Shown here piece by piece: positions 24,282 through 32,607 of a DNA stretch of 61,922 nucleotides. Position numbers and translations under genes: made by a program. Source of the stretch: Alkalihalobacillus alcalophilus ATCC 27647 = CGMCC 1.3604 (GTDB lineage: Bacteria; Bacillota; Bacilli; Bacillales; Bacillaceae_D). The notes under the pieces were generated by a model, which was not told where the DNA came from, ran no database searches, and saw only the letters and a program-made list of their open reading frames with translations. The DNA lies in contig NZ_ALPT02000019.1 in NCBI RefSeq assembly GCF_000292245.2, positions 1 to 61,922 of the forward strand, read 5' to 3'. Each line of letters starts with the position of its first letter. Positions within the stretch are counted from its first letter, which is position 1.

Positions 24282-25703
24282 TTACATATGAATCGCTCGT
24301 CCGTCCACTGCTAAGGCAGCTTCACCAATGATTTCTGACAAGGTCGGATGTGGGTGAATCATTTCAGCGATTTCAAAATCAGCAGCATCTAACACTTTTG
24401 CTAAGGCGGCTTCTGAAATTAAATCGGTAACATGTGGCCCAATCATATGAACTCCTAATAAATCATGATTGTCCGCATTCGCAATGACTTTGACAAAACC
24501 TTCAGCCTCTCCATAAACAAGGGCTTTTCCATTTGCTTTAAATGGAAACTTTCCTATTTTGACACGAAAGCCTAATTCTCTAGCCTTTTGCTCGGTTAAC
24601 CCGACACTAGCCATTTCTGGACGACTATACACACATGTAGCAATTGTTTGCTCATCTAATCTTTGTGGATGATTTTGTGAAAGATGTTCTACTGCAATCA
24701 ACCCCTCATGTGAAGCAACATGAGCAAGTTGTAATCCACCAATGACATCACCAATCGCGTAAATATGCGATTCTTTCGTTTGATAAAACTCATTTACTTT
24801 TATGTAGCCTTTTTCAATTTCTATCTCAGTATTCACTAGTCCAATATCGTCTACATTAGCCGCTCTCCCAACCGAAATAAGCATTTTTTCGGCTGTAAAA
24901 TCGATCTTTTCACCTAAAACATCAACTGACACGGTGACATCTTCGCCCTTTTTCAATGAGTCTGCATCAATCTTTGCATTCGTGACAATTTGAATCCCTC
25001 TTTGCTTTAGAAGCTTAGTTGCTTCCTTCGCAATATCTTTATCCGCCTGTGGTAAGATCGTATTTCCATACTCTAAAACAGTTACATCTACTCCAAAATC
25101 AGCTAACATTGAGGCCCACTCAATGCCAATTACACCACCACCAACAATTAAAATCGATGACGGCAATTGTTCCAATTCTAATGCACCGTCTGAATCTAAG
25201 ATTAAATGGCCATCCACATCTAAGCCAGGTAAAGACTTTGGTGAGGAGCCCGTGGCGATAATAATATTTTCTGGGACAAGCATCATATTTTCAGTTCCAT
25301 CATTCATCTCAACTGAAATCGTACCTGGACGTGGCGAAAAGATCGATGGACCAAGTATTCGTCCTTTTCCTTCATATACGTCGATTTTCCCTTTTTTCAT
25401 CAACGCTTGGACCCCTTGATGTAGTTGATTTACAATCGTCTCTTTTCTGCTTTGGACAGCTTGGAAATCTAATTTGAGGTCTTGAATTAACACCCCATAT
25501 TTATTAGCATCTTTAGCTGTTGCAAAAACCTCAGCACTACGTAACAAGGCCTTGCTTGGGATACAACCTTTATGTAAACATGTACCTCCAAGCTTTCCTT
25601 TTTCAACGATTGCTACTTTACGACCATTTTGTGCAGCTCGTACCGCTGCTACATAACCACCAGTTCCACCACCAAGAATCACTAGATCATATTCTTCAGC
25701 CAT
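24282..25703 (-). CDS. lpdV: dihydrolipoyl dehydrogenase (E3) of the bkd complex
   Basis: A 473-residue flavoprotein disulfide reductase. FAD-binding GGGTGGYVAAVRAAQ at residues 11-25, redox pair Cys42 and Cys47 in GGTCLHKGCIPS, NAD-binding GGGVIGIEWASMLADFGVDV, and the active-site His in the C-terminal HPHPTLSEIIGEAA. It reoxidises the lipoyl group of BkdB and reduces NAD. GGAAGGAG precedes the ATG. It is placed between bcd and bkdAA, the same position as lpdV of B. subtilis but without buk in front. Confidence 0.95.
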   Translation of the reverse strand: MAEEYDLVILGGGTGGYVAAVRAAQNGRKVAIVEKGKLGGTCLHKGCIPSKALLRSAEVFATAKDANKYGVLIQDLKLDFQAVQSRKETIVNQLHQGVQALMKKGKIDVYEGKGRILGPSIFSPRPGTISVEMNDGTENMMLVPENIIIATGSSPKSLPGLDVDGHLILDSDGALELEQLPSSILIVGGGVIGIEWASMLADFGVDVTVLEYGNTILPQADKDIAKEATKLLKQRGIQIVTNAKIDADSLKKGEDVTVSVDVLGEKIDFTAEKMLISVGRAANVDDIGLVNTEIEIEKGYIKVNEFYQTKESHIYAIGDVIGGLQLAHVASHEGLIAVEHLSQNHPQRLDEQTIATCVYSRPEMASVGLTEQKARELGFRVKIGKFPFKANGKALVYGEAEGFVKVIANADNHDLLGVHMIGPHVTDLISEAALAKVLDAADFEIAEMIHPHPTLSEIIGEAALAVDGRAIHM

Positions 25704-25730
25704 ATAGACGTCTCCTTCCTCTTGTCACAA

Positions 25731-26828
25731 TTAGTGTCTTCTTGACAAAATATGATGTCCATCTTGTAAGAATTGACTGCGTGACTGTTTCATTCTTGCA
25801 ATTCGTTCTTCTGCCATTCGATTTGCTGCTTTAAACGTAGGAATTTTTTCACGAGCTGAAATCTCAAAAACCGTTTCTAGGTTTTGATAAATCGTTTCTA
25901 CCTTCTTTAAGGCTCGGTCACGATTATAGCCATTTAACTCATCCGCCACATTAATGACACCACCTGCATTGATCACATAATCTGGTGCGTAATAAATGCC
26001 TAAATCATGAAGAGTATGACCATGGGATTCATCTTTTAATTGATTATTAGCAGCACCGGCAATGACCTTTGCTTTTAATACCGGGATTGTCACATCATTA
26101 ATAATTGCCCCTAAGGCACATGGAGCAAAAATATCACAATCTACACTGTAAATATCATTGACCTCAACTGCTTTAGCCCCAAAATCATCTTGTGCTCTTT
26201 TGACAGACTCTTTATTGATATCTGTCACAATTAATTCAACCCCTTCTTCGTGAAGGTATTTGCATAAATGATAAGAGACATTTCCAACCCCTTGCACAGC
26301 TACTTTTTTTCCGGATAAATCGTCCGAACCAAAAGCAGCTTTTGCCGTTGCTTTCATTCCAACATACACGCCATATGCCGTAACTGGGGATGGATTCCCT
26401 GAAGAACCGTAAGCTTGTGAAATACCTGTTACATAATTTGTTTCTTGATAAATCGTATCCATATCTTCAACTGTTGTACCGACATCCTCTGCCGTTATAT
26501 ATCTACCGTTAAGCCCTTGAATGTAACGGCCAAATGCTCGAAACATTTCTTCATTTTTATCTTTTCGTGGATCGCCAATAATCACGGTTTTTCCTCCACC
26601 AAGATTAAGTCCTGCCGCTGCATTTTTATAAGTCATCCCTCTTGCTAATCGTAAGGCATCATTAAAGGCAGCTTCTTCGTTCTCGTACATCCACATTCGT
26701 GTACCACCTAAGGCAGGTCCTAAAGTTGTGTCATGAATCGCAATAATGGCTTTTAAACCTGAACTTTTATCCTGGCATACAACCACTTGTTCATAATCGT
26801 AATATTCCATTTCCGAAAATAATTGCAT
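25731..26828 (-). CDS. bcd: leucine (branched-chain amino acid) dehydrogenase
   Basis: A 365-residue amino acid dehydrogenase of the Glu/Leu/Phe/Val family. The catalytic lysines Lys68 and Lys80 are seen in MTYKNAAAGLNLGGGKTVI, which is the signature of leucine dehydrogenase. AVQGVGNVSYHLCKYLHEEG is the NAD-binding Rossmann motif. It deaminates Leu, Ile and Val to the keto acids used by the bkd complex, and it is first in the operon. AAGGAGG precedes the ATG. The usual ptb and buk neighbours are absent. Confidence 0.94.
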   Translation of the reverse strand: MQLFSEMEYYDYEQVVVCQDKSSGLKAIIAIHDTTLGPALGGTRMWMYENEEAAFNDALRLARGMTYKNAAAGLNLGGGKTVIIGDPRKDKNEEMFRAFGRYIQGLNGRYITAEDVGTTVEDMDTIYQETNYVTGISQAYGSSGNPSPVTAYGVYVGMKATAKAAFGSDDLSGKKVAVQGVGNVSYHLCKYLHEEGVELIVTDINKESVKRAQDDFGAKAVEVNDIYSVDCDIFAPCALGAIINDVTIPVLKAKVIAGAANNQLKDESHGHTLHDLGIYYAPDYVINAGGVINVADELNGYNRDRALKKVETIYQNLETVFEISAREKIPTFKAANRMAEERIARMKQSRSQFLQDGHHILSRRH

Positions 26829-27204
26829 GATGAACCTCCTTGAGCTTAAGAGCTGTTATGAATTTTTAAAAAGCAAGCTGTTAAATTAAAGACTATGTAA
26901 TACAAATGCTTTATTACTATCATAATTGATCCGAAAGAAGGAAGCACGTCTATCCTGTAACAGGGTAAATAGGCAAAGATAAGTAAAAGTTATCACGTCA
27001 AACGGTTGCAGATTTGACTATATTTCAATACTATTTTATGCTTTTACGGAAAAATTAAGACTAAGTCCTAATTGCAGCTCTCATTTCCCTCCTTTTACTA
27101 TTACTCAAATAAAACAATCTTGCAACCTTTATAGTGTTAAAAACGATTATTTTTTGTTAGAATTAAAAGGAATGAATGAAAAAAGAATGAAAGAGGCACA
27201 TACA
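26829..27204. other. intergenic region upstream of bcd
   Basis: This 376-base gap should hold the bkd operon promoter. No convincing sigma-54 site (GG-N10-GC) was seen on the minus strand, unlike the SigL promoter of the B. subtilis operon, and no bkdR gene is in the window. CCTGTTACAGG at 26955-26965 is a small palindrome of unknown meaning. Confidence 0.4.
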
Positions 27205-27471
27205 ATGGGACGTTTTATCGCTTTAACTATTATGCTTATTCCCGTTTTTATCGCAGGATATGGAATTAAGTTAATGAGAGATACTTTTTTTCAAATTAGT
27301 AATATTTCGTTTTTACCATTGTCGTTAGAATTTGTCCTCGGTCTAATTTTATTTTTAGCCGGATTAAGTTTTATCGCAGGTTTTATTTTTTATAGAGATA
27401 AGAAAAATGGAAAGATCTCACCAAAATTCAAAAAAAACTCGTCACTCGACGAGCCAAAGGCAGAGAAATAG
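27205..27471 (+). CDS. yqzF: DUF2627 membrane protein, YqzF-like
   Basis: An 88-residue protein of the YqzF family: FIALTIMLIPVFIAGYGIKL is a first membrane helix and SLEFVLGLILFLAGLSFIAG a second, with a basic tail that is longer than usual. The family function is unknown; in B. subtilis yqzF is also beside the bkd genes. The start at 27205 is preferred, since AGAGG lies 8 bases ahead and the protein then begins MGRFIALT like the family; upstream ATG at 27172 is poorly spaced. Confidence 0.82.
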   Translation: MGRFIALTIMLIPVFIAGYGIKLMRDTFFQISNISFLPLSLEFVLGLILFLAGLSFIAGFIFYRDKKNGKISPKFKKNSSLDEPKAEK

Positions 27472-27492
27472 AGCTCCTTTGGTGAGCTGCTC

Positions 27493-27530
27493 CTCGTTCA
27501 TCTGCTTATAAACAGATGAACGAGTTTAAA
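27493..27530. terminator. terminator between convergent yqzF and the GT4 gene
   Basis: CTCGTTCATCTG and CAGATGAACGAG pair over 12 bases and are followed by TTTAAAA. Confidence 0.7.
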
Positions 27531-27556
27531 ACGACAAGTACTGTCTTTTCTTCAGC

Positions 27557-28357
27557 TTAAGTTTTTTTCATCGAGACACCAAGTCTGTCAAACCATTGTA
27601 ATAATGGTTTTTTTTCGATCACAGCAGATATCGAAATACGTTCAATTATCCCACTAACTATTATTAAAACCGTCAATATACACCATTGAACGATTGGAGA
27701 AGCAACTGTAATCGTCCAAAGAGCTAAAATACTGCCAATAACCGTCGCCCCATTATCCCCTAGCATCGCAATACGGTGTCCTTCTAGAACTAAAAGCAGA
27801 TAAAAGACCGTTACGATGTAAATCACAATGAGAAAGGAGGGAATAAAACCAGCCAGAAGCAAAACAAACCAAAAGAAAAGACTTACCTTCCACACTCGTA
27901 AAGGTCGTGTATCTAAAGCATTCATGACATGTGGAAAAAGAAGGAGAAGTAAAAAATAACGAATCATAATAAAGGTCGTTTCCGGTTCAAAAAAAATAGT
28001 CATATAAAGGGAGGCTGCTATCGTTCCTACTATTTTTAAAATCCCTGTTGTTGGCTTTTTATGTTTAATCAAATAATTTATGTGACCTTTAATTCCTTTT
28101 GGTGAATTTTGTCCGTATAAATCATCAATAAAACCTATGCCCCAAATAATCAAAACATATATTAATGCCCAAGTGCTAAGGGCCATTAAGTCAAGATTGA
28201 AATAATCAATCACAAGAGCATAGGCAAAGACCACAAGAACACCTAAGCTATAAGGGACTTGTTTCCCTTCATAATTTCGGACCGTCCAACCAGCTGACAA
28301 AAACGCATACATACTTAAAAGAGCGATGATAGGCAAAATAAAAATATAGAGATACAT
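27557..28357 (-). CDS. MraY/WecA-like (GT4) membrane phosphosugar transferase
   Basis: A 266-residue polytopic membrane protein, smaller than MraY (about 320). It keeps GIGFIDDLYG (the DD motif), NALDTRPLR (like NxxNxxDG region of the family), and MLGDNGATVIG (like LGDxGS/A), so the catalytic magnesium-binding Asp residues seem to be present. These enzymes join a nucleotide sugar phosphate to a polyprenyl phosphate. The start at 28357 is set by AAGAGG and lies next to the stop of the glycosyltransferase gene; TTG at 28384 is not needed. Its role with the two upstream genes is unknown. Confidence 0.75.
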   Translation of the reverse strand: MYLYIFILPIIALLSMYAFLSAGWTVRNYEGKQVPYSLGVLVVFAYALVIDYFNLDLMALSTWALIYVLIIWGIGFIDDLYGQNSPKGIKGHINYLIKHKKPTTGILKIVGTIAASLYMTIFFEPETTFIMIRYFLLLLLFPHVMNALDTRPLRVWKVSLFFWFVLLLAGFIPSFLIVIYIVTVFYLLLVLEGHRIAMLGDNGATVIGSILALWTITVASPIVQWCILTVLIIVSGIIERISISAVIEKKPLLQWFDRLGVSMKKT

Positions 28358-28358
28358 C

Positions 28359-29018
28359 TCAAACCTCTTTTCGATAACGTTCAATATCTAATAATTGTTT
28401 GCACCTATGCCATAAACCTTTTATGCTCTTCCCCATTTCACGATGCTGCATTTTTGTTTCGATTTCTAAAATTTTCGCCCCTGCCTCTAAAAAACGAATC
28501 GACATTTCCGTCTCTACGCCAAACCTGGCCGAATGGATGGATTGAATACACGGGAGCCATTGGCGATGAAAAATACGCTGGCCTGATAAGGGTGCCTCTA
28601 ATTTAACACCTGTTTTCTCAAAAATTAAAGCTTGAGCACGCTTTTTGACCAATCCAAAGCCGGCCTTTTTTCCTGGAGCGACTTTTGAAACAATGACATC
28701 AGCCTCAGCTAACAGAGCTGGTTGGATGAGGGCTTCGGCTTCTTTAGCTGTTGAGCCTAAATCGGCATCAAGACAAAGAATATACTCCCCCTTCCCCTTG
28801 TGAAAGCCTGCTTCTAATGCTCTTCCTTTTCCTTGGTTTTCTTTCAATTGAATCACTTCATCCGCATAACGATTAGCAATAGAAAAAGTATTATCATCAC
28901 TACCATCATCTACAACAATTAACTCAAGCGAAAAAGGAAGAGAACGAATCGCTTTTAATGTATGGGCTATTCTTTCTTCTTCATTAAACGCAGGCACGAT
29001 CACACTAATTTGCACCAC
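28359..29018 (-). CDS. family 2 glycosyltransferase, DPM1-like
   Basis: A 219-residue GT-A fold glycosyltransferase. It starts QISVIVPAFNEEERIAHTLK, has LIVVDDGSDDNTFSIANRYA with the nucleotide-binding Asp, LCLDADLGSTAKEAEALIQP for the DxD metal site, and a QRIFHRQWLPCIQ segment, as in dolichyl-phosphate mannose or undecaprenyl-phosphate glycosyltransferases without membrane helices. The GTG start lies right after the stop of the SteA-like gene, so translation is coupled. Acceptor and sugar are unknown. Confidence 0.8.
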   Translation of the reverse strand: MVQISVIVPAFNEEERIAHTLKAIRSLPFSLELIVVDDGSDDNTFSIANRYADEVIQLKENQGKGRALEAGFHKGKGEYILCLDADLGSTAKEAEALIQPALLAEADVIVSKVAPGKKAGFGLVKKRAQALIFEKTGVKLEAPLSGQRIFHRQWLPCIQSIHSARFGVETEMSIRFLEAGAKILEIETKMQHREMGKSIKGLWHRCKQLLDIERYRKEV

Positions 29019-30176
29019 TTATAAGCTCTCCTTTTTCCGTCTCAATTGAAACCAGCCTTGTGCTAACTTTGTCCGAACATTGTATTTAGCCCACCACTTC
29101 AAAACCATATTTGACAGTTGAGTAAACCAATCAAGCGAAAAGATAGGCGCTTGATCAATGCCTCCACCAAGTATGTGAATTCCTTTTAAGTCTGTAATCA
29201 TTTCACCAGCCTGAATCCGGCTTAAAATGCTTGAACCCATACCTGGCCTACCTTTTTCTAAAAACTCCTTCATCCCACTTCGACATCCAATCAAAAATAA
29301 ATGAGCTGCTTTCGACCAATATGCACCGTAAATCGCTAAATCTTCACTTGTACCGACAAATTGCAGTTCCTCCCAGTTCATTATGTTTAAGGATTGAACT
29401 CTTTCCGCTCCAGGGGACTGTCCTGACATATAACGGTGACAAATGAGATTCGCCCCACATAATAAAGCTTTTTCAGATACAGAATCCATGTCCCCAATAA
29501 TAAAATCTGGCTTCACACCAATCTTTAACAATCCATCCGCTGCACCATCGACTGCCATGACGATGATTTTTTCCTTTTTTATTTTTCGTTTGATTGCAAA
29601 CAAATCTTTTTCATACGAACAATTTCTAGCGACGATTAGCACTTGTTTTCCTTCTAGCATTTGAAAACAAGTCGGAAGCTCATATTGAGCCAAAAATAAA
29701 GGCACTTCCTTTTTGGCGTATGCAAGAGAATTACTCATAAAGTCTAAAAATAACTGCTGGTAATTTTCTTTCGCAGTTTGTAAACGTTCGGTTATTTTCT
29801 CTTCTGTATAGGGAATTAAACGACAAAGGTGATGAGATTGTTTGCCTCTTTTCTCATATAAGTCATCTCCTTTAATAAAATGAACATTTCCTGTAAAAGA
29901 ATGACTGTGGAATGGCTTGTCTATTTCTTCAAGATCATAGACAGGAATCCCTTCGGACAGTAGCCTTTGCACTTGTTTATGTTCATATTTCCCACTCATT
30001 GATGTTTTAAAATTAATGATCGCTTTGACTTTTTTTTCAATTAATCCATCCACAGCTACTCCATCTAAATCTTCATGCGATAATACCGCGATCATTGACT
30101 CCCCATTTGGTATCATTTCAATTAATTTTTTTGTTGTTTTATGGGCAATAATTTTACCCTCTAATAGATTGGACAT
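29019..30176 (-). CDS. SteA-like protein with thiamine pyrophosphokinase-like core
   Basis: A 385-residue protein. The N-terminal half (GKIIAHKTTKKLIEMI, AVLSHEDLDGVAVDGLIEKK) is the SteA N-domain. At residues 210-232 lies DGAADGLLKIGVKPDFIIGD with following DSVS, the nucleotide-site pattern shared with thiamine pyrophosphokinase, but it lacks the thiamine-binding C-domain. SteA in Corynebacterium acts in cell separation with SteB; Mycobacterium has the same pair beside recN. In this window recN is four genes away, past spoIVB and spo0A. The exact role in Bacillus is unknown. AGGAGTG precedes the ATG. Confidence 0.78.
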   Translation of the reverse strand: MSNLLEGKIIAHKTTKKLIEMIPNGESMIAVLSHEDLDGVAVDGLIEKKVKAIINFKTSMSGKYEHKQVQRLLSEGIPVYDLEEIDKPFHSHSFTGNVHFIKGDDLYEKRGKQSHHLCRLIPYTEEKITERLQTAKENYQQLFLDFMSNSLAYAKKEVPLFLAQYELPTCFQMLEGKQVLIVARNCSYEKDLFAIKRKIKKEKIIVMAVDGAADGLLKIGVKPDFIIGDMDSVSEKALLCGANLICHRYMSGQSPGAERVQSLNIMNWEELQFVGTSEDLAIYGAYWSKAAHLFLIGCRSGMKEFLEKGRPGMGSSILSRIQAGEMITDLKGIHILGGGIDQAPIFSLDWFTQLSNMVLKWWAKYNVRTKLAQGWFQLRRKKESL

Positions 30177-30406
30177 ACTAAAACACTCCTAACAATATTG
30201 GTTTTAGTATGAGCCATTCTTCTCATTCATAGTCTTAAAAAATGATTCTTTCCTTTAATTTATTACTCAACTTTCGCATCGAGAAAATCCGTTCAACTAG
30301 TTGGCAGAGCGAATAGAAGCTCTTAAACAAATGCCCTTGACACGTTTGAAAAGCGAGAACGTACTACAAAACGGATAAACTGTGCAGTAAGAAAAAAATA
30401 ATATAT

Positions 30407-30546
30407 GCCCTCCGGCGGTCGCTCCCAAACAGACACTCCGCGTCCTGCAGGAACCTCATGAGCCTCCTCAGCGTTTCACGCTTGCGGGGTCTCATTGGAC
30501 GGTTTATTCCTGCGGGAGTCTCCGTGTCTGTTTGTCCGCTAGATAC
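30407..30546 (+). repeat. GC-rich hairpin repeat, copy R4
   Basis: Starts GCCCTCCGGCGGTCGCTCCC, then CACTCCGCGTCCTGCAGGAA on the left half and ATTCCTGCGGGAGTCTCCGT on the right half, with GAGCCTCCTCAGCG and GCGGGGTCTCATTGGACGG between. The halves are imperfect inverted repeats. Oriented opposite to R5 in the same element. Confidence 0.8.
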
Positions 30547-30870
30547 TGGAATCGAATCTAGGTTTGGTTTTCTCATTGAATAAAAAAACAGTCATGACTT
30601 CAACGTACATGAGCTTGAGAATGATTTTTCTCTTTCAATGACTAATTCCGTTACAGTTGTAAATCAATCCGTGTTGATGCTCTGTACGTTAGTTAGATGA
30701 TCGAGCTTGTTTCGATTTGAATCATGTCTTTTCATTACTGTAGACTTCGAAAAAAAATAGGGGGCAACTCCCTATTTAGTTCCATAACCAACAAAGTGAA
30801 GAAGAAGGTCCTTCTGCGTTAGAAATAGCTGATTTGAAAAAAGCCATATCATCAAGCCTCTCCACGACAC

Positions 30871-31172
30871 TTAGCGGACAAAACCATACGGAGACTCCCG
30901 CGGGAATAAACCGAGGCTGCTGAAAAAGTTCAACTTTTTAAAAATAAAAAATTTCGAGAAAAAAACGAGGCATCAGATTGGCTTCTAAGCGACGTTCGGG
31001 TGGTAGGGAGACATTTTTGACCCCCAAAAAAACATCAATTTTCAAAAACAACCAGTTTTTCAGCAGCCTCGAATAAACCGTGGAGCGAGACCCCGCAAGG
31101 CTTGCCGAGGAGGCTCGCAAGGTTCCCGCAGGACGCGGAGTATGGTTTTGGGAGCGACAGCCGAAGCGCTTC
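30871..31172 (-). repeat. GC-rich hairpin repeat, copy R5, split by a MITE
   Basis: The left part TTAGCGGACAAAACCATACG and CCCGCGGGAATAAACC (30871-30912) and the right part GAATAAACCGTGGAGCGAG to CGCGGAGTATGGTTTTGG (31071-31150) rejoin to a full repeat copy after removal of 30913-31079. Confidence 0.8.
30913..31070. mobile_element. 158-bp MITE inside repeat R5, 9-bp target duplication
   Basis: Perfect 15-base inverted ends GAGGCTGCTGAAAAA and TTTTTCAGCAGCCTC. GAATAAACC occurs directly outside both ends (30904-30912 and 31071-31079). The interior is AT-rich and non-coding. The end sequence resembles ends of several Bacillus IS elements, but no family is assigned. Confidence 0.9.
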
Positions 31173-31388
31173 ATTTTAGTGAACAGATTCCTTCAACAGC
31201 CTACGAAGAGATGTGTTCAGACTGTTAACGATTGAACCGTTCATGTAAAGTCAATTTGAGTGTTGTATCGCCCTAAAGTCAATCTCTATCAACGGTTAAG
31301 GGTTAATTATACGCTGCGAAAGTTGAGTTTATTACTTGTACAAATATCACGCTCAGCCAAAGCCGATTTCTACTTCTTTTTTCCACAA

Positions 31389-31434
31389 CAAAAAACACCA
31401 AAAACAGCTTTAGCCTAAAGCGTGTTTTGGTGTT
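31389..31434 (-). terminator. spo0A terminator
   Basis: On the minus strand, AACACCAAAACACGCTTTAGG and CTAAAGCTGTTTTTGGTGTT arms are followed by TTTTTTG, 32 bases after the spo0A stop. Confidence 0.88.
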
Positions 31435-31466
31435 CATTTCCACTCTTTTGTATTTATAATAATTTA

Positions 31467-32285
31467 TTAGCTTACTTTATGTTCAATTCTCAGCTTATCG
31501 GCAACCATCGCAATGAATTCCGAATTGGTCGGTTTTGCTTTTGTATGGCTAACAGTATAACCAAAAAGATTGGAAATCGAATCAATATTCCCTCGACTCC
31601 ATGCGACTTCAATCGCATGACGTATCGCTCTTTCCACACGACTAGCTGTCGTATTAAATTTCTTAGCAATGTCTGGATATAATACTTTCGTTATCGAACC
31701 TAAAAGCTCAATATCATTATAAACCATTGTAATCGCTTCTCGTAAGTACATATAACCTTTGATATGAGCCGGAACTCCAATTTCATGAATAATGCTAGTA
31801 ATACTTGCATCCAAATTGAAGCCTTGTTTTTCTTTTCGAGAAGATGAAGAAGAATTTGCATTTAAAATAGATGTCGCAGAACCACTTGATTTCTGGATAA
31901 AGCTTTTTTTGCCTCCTCCAATTTCTCGAATATTTGTCACTAATACTTCGATGTCAAATGGTTTAAGAACATAATAAGACGCACCTAAATCAACTGCTTT
32001 TTTTGTGACATCTTCCTGACCAAAAGCGGTTAACATAATGATGTTTGGTTTTTGGGGAATATTCATTTGCGAAAGACGCTCTAGGACAGCCAACCCATCT
32101 AAGTGAGGCATAATTATATCTAAAATCAGAACGTCTGGTTGTTTGTTCTCGATCATATTCAAACAATCCTGACCATTATAAGCAACCCCTATCACTTCCA
32201 TATCATCCTGCGCTGAAATGTATTCGTTTAGCAAATGTACTAACTCTCGATTGTCATCTGAAATACCAACTTTAATCTTCTCCAC
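31467..32285 (-). CDS. spo0A: sporulation master regulator Spo0A
   Basis: A 272-residue response regulator. The receiver domain has the acidic pair Asp10-Asp11 (ISDDN), phosphorylated Asp56 (VLILDIIMP) and the conserved Thr/Lys (MLTAFGQE and YVLKPFD). A Ser-rich linker near residues 130-150 leads to the Spo0A C-terminal DNA-binding domain (DASITSIIHEIGVPAHIKGY and RVERAIRHAIEVAWSRGN). Phosphorylated through the phosphorelay, it binds 0A boxes and starts sporulation. Two 0A-box matches lie upstream, consistent with autoregulation. Confidence 0.98.
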   Translation of the reverse strand: MEKIKVGISDDNRELVHLLNEYISAQDDMEVIGVAYNGQDCLNMIENKQPDVLILDIIMPHLDGLAVLERLSQMNIPQKPNIIMLTAFGQEDVTKKAVDLGASYYVLKPFDIEVLVTNIREIGGGKKSFIQKSSGSATSILNANSSSSSRKEKQGFNLDASITSIIHEIGVPAHIKGYMYLREAITMVYNDIELLGSITKVLYPDIAKKFNTTASRVERAIRHAIEVAWSRGNIDSISNLFGYTVSHTKAKPTNSEFIAMVADKLRIEHKVS

Positions 32286-32328
32286 GGAATGTCCTCCTCA
32301 TAAACAGGTTAATTTTGTCTTTAACGAT

Positions 32329-32335
32329 TTCGACA
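32329..32335 (-). promoter_or_regulatory. 0A box upstream of spo0A
   Basis: TGTCGAA on the minus strand, an exact match to the Spo0A core TGNCGAA, 44 bases before the spo0A start codon. Confidence 0.55.
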
Positions 32336-32459
32336 AGCAATCATTAAATCCTTTATATTATTTAAAAATTCTCATTTTTATTGGAAATTCTTCTATTTCC
32401 TCACTATCCCTTTCATTTTCGAGCCTTTTCGCTAATATTCATTCCATACATACACCATA

Positions 32460-32466
32460 TGTCGAA
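32460..32466 (+). promoter_or_regulatory. 0A box upstream of spo0A, distal
   Basis: TGTCGAA on the plus strand, 175 bases before the spo0A start. Together with the proximal box it fits autoregulation. The 306-base gap 32286-32591 holds no gene. Confidence 0.5.
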
Positions 32467-32575
32467 TGTTCTTTATCTATCCTTACTTTAACATAAAATA
32501 GGAGAAGTGATGAGTTTATTTCAAAAGTAAATTATAGGTAAAGTGAAAATCTGTCTATTGATTCCTGAAATCACG

Positions 32576-32607
32576 AAAAAAGCCAAACGAGTTAACTCGC
32601 TTTGGCT
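32576..32607 (-). terminator. spoIVB terminator overlapping its stop codon
   Basis: AGCCAAAGCGAGTT and AACTCGTTTGGCT form a stem followed by TTTTT on the minus strand; the spoIVB stop at 32592 lies inside the stem. Confidence 0.85.

Larger units (their letters stand above)
30266..31327. mobile_element. 1062-bp TIR element without transposase, 7-bp target duplication
   Basis: CTCAACTTTCGCA at 30266-30278 and TGCGAAAGTTGAG at 31315-31327 are perfect 13-base inverted ends. TTTATTA lies directly outside both ends (30259-30265 and 31328-31334), a 7-base target duplication. The inside holds no transposase: it has two GC-rich repeats R4 and R5 in opposite orientation and a nested 158-bp MITE. Its transposase must be supplied in trans. 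The family of the ends was not recognised. A deletion derivative lies at 9105-9362. Confidence 0.85.

Noticed and set aside
27000..27014. Possible CcpA (cre) site TGCAACCGTTTGAC upstream of bcd
   Set aside because: It lacks the final CA of the consensus and lies about 175 bases from the start codon; too weak to call.
30364..31174. Frames inside the 1062-bp element
   Set aside because: Arg/Pro/Ser-rich translations of the GC-rich repeat, no start signals; not a transposase.
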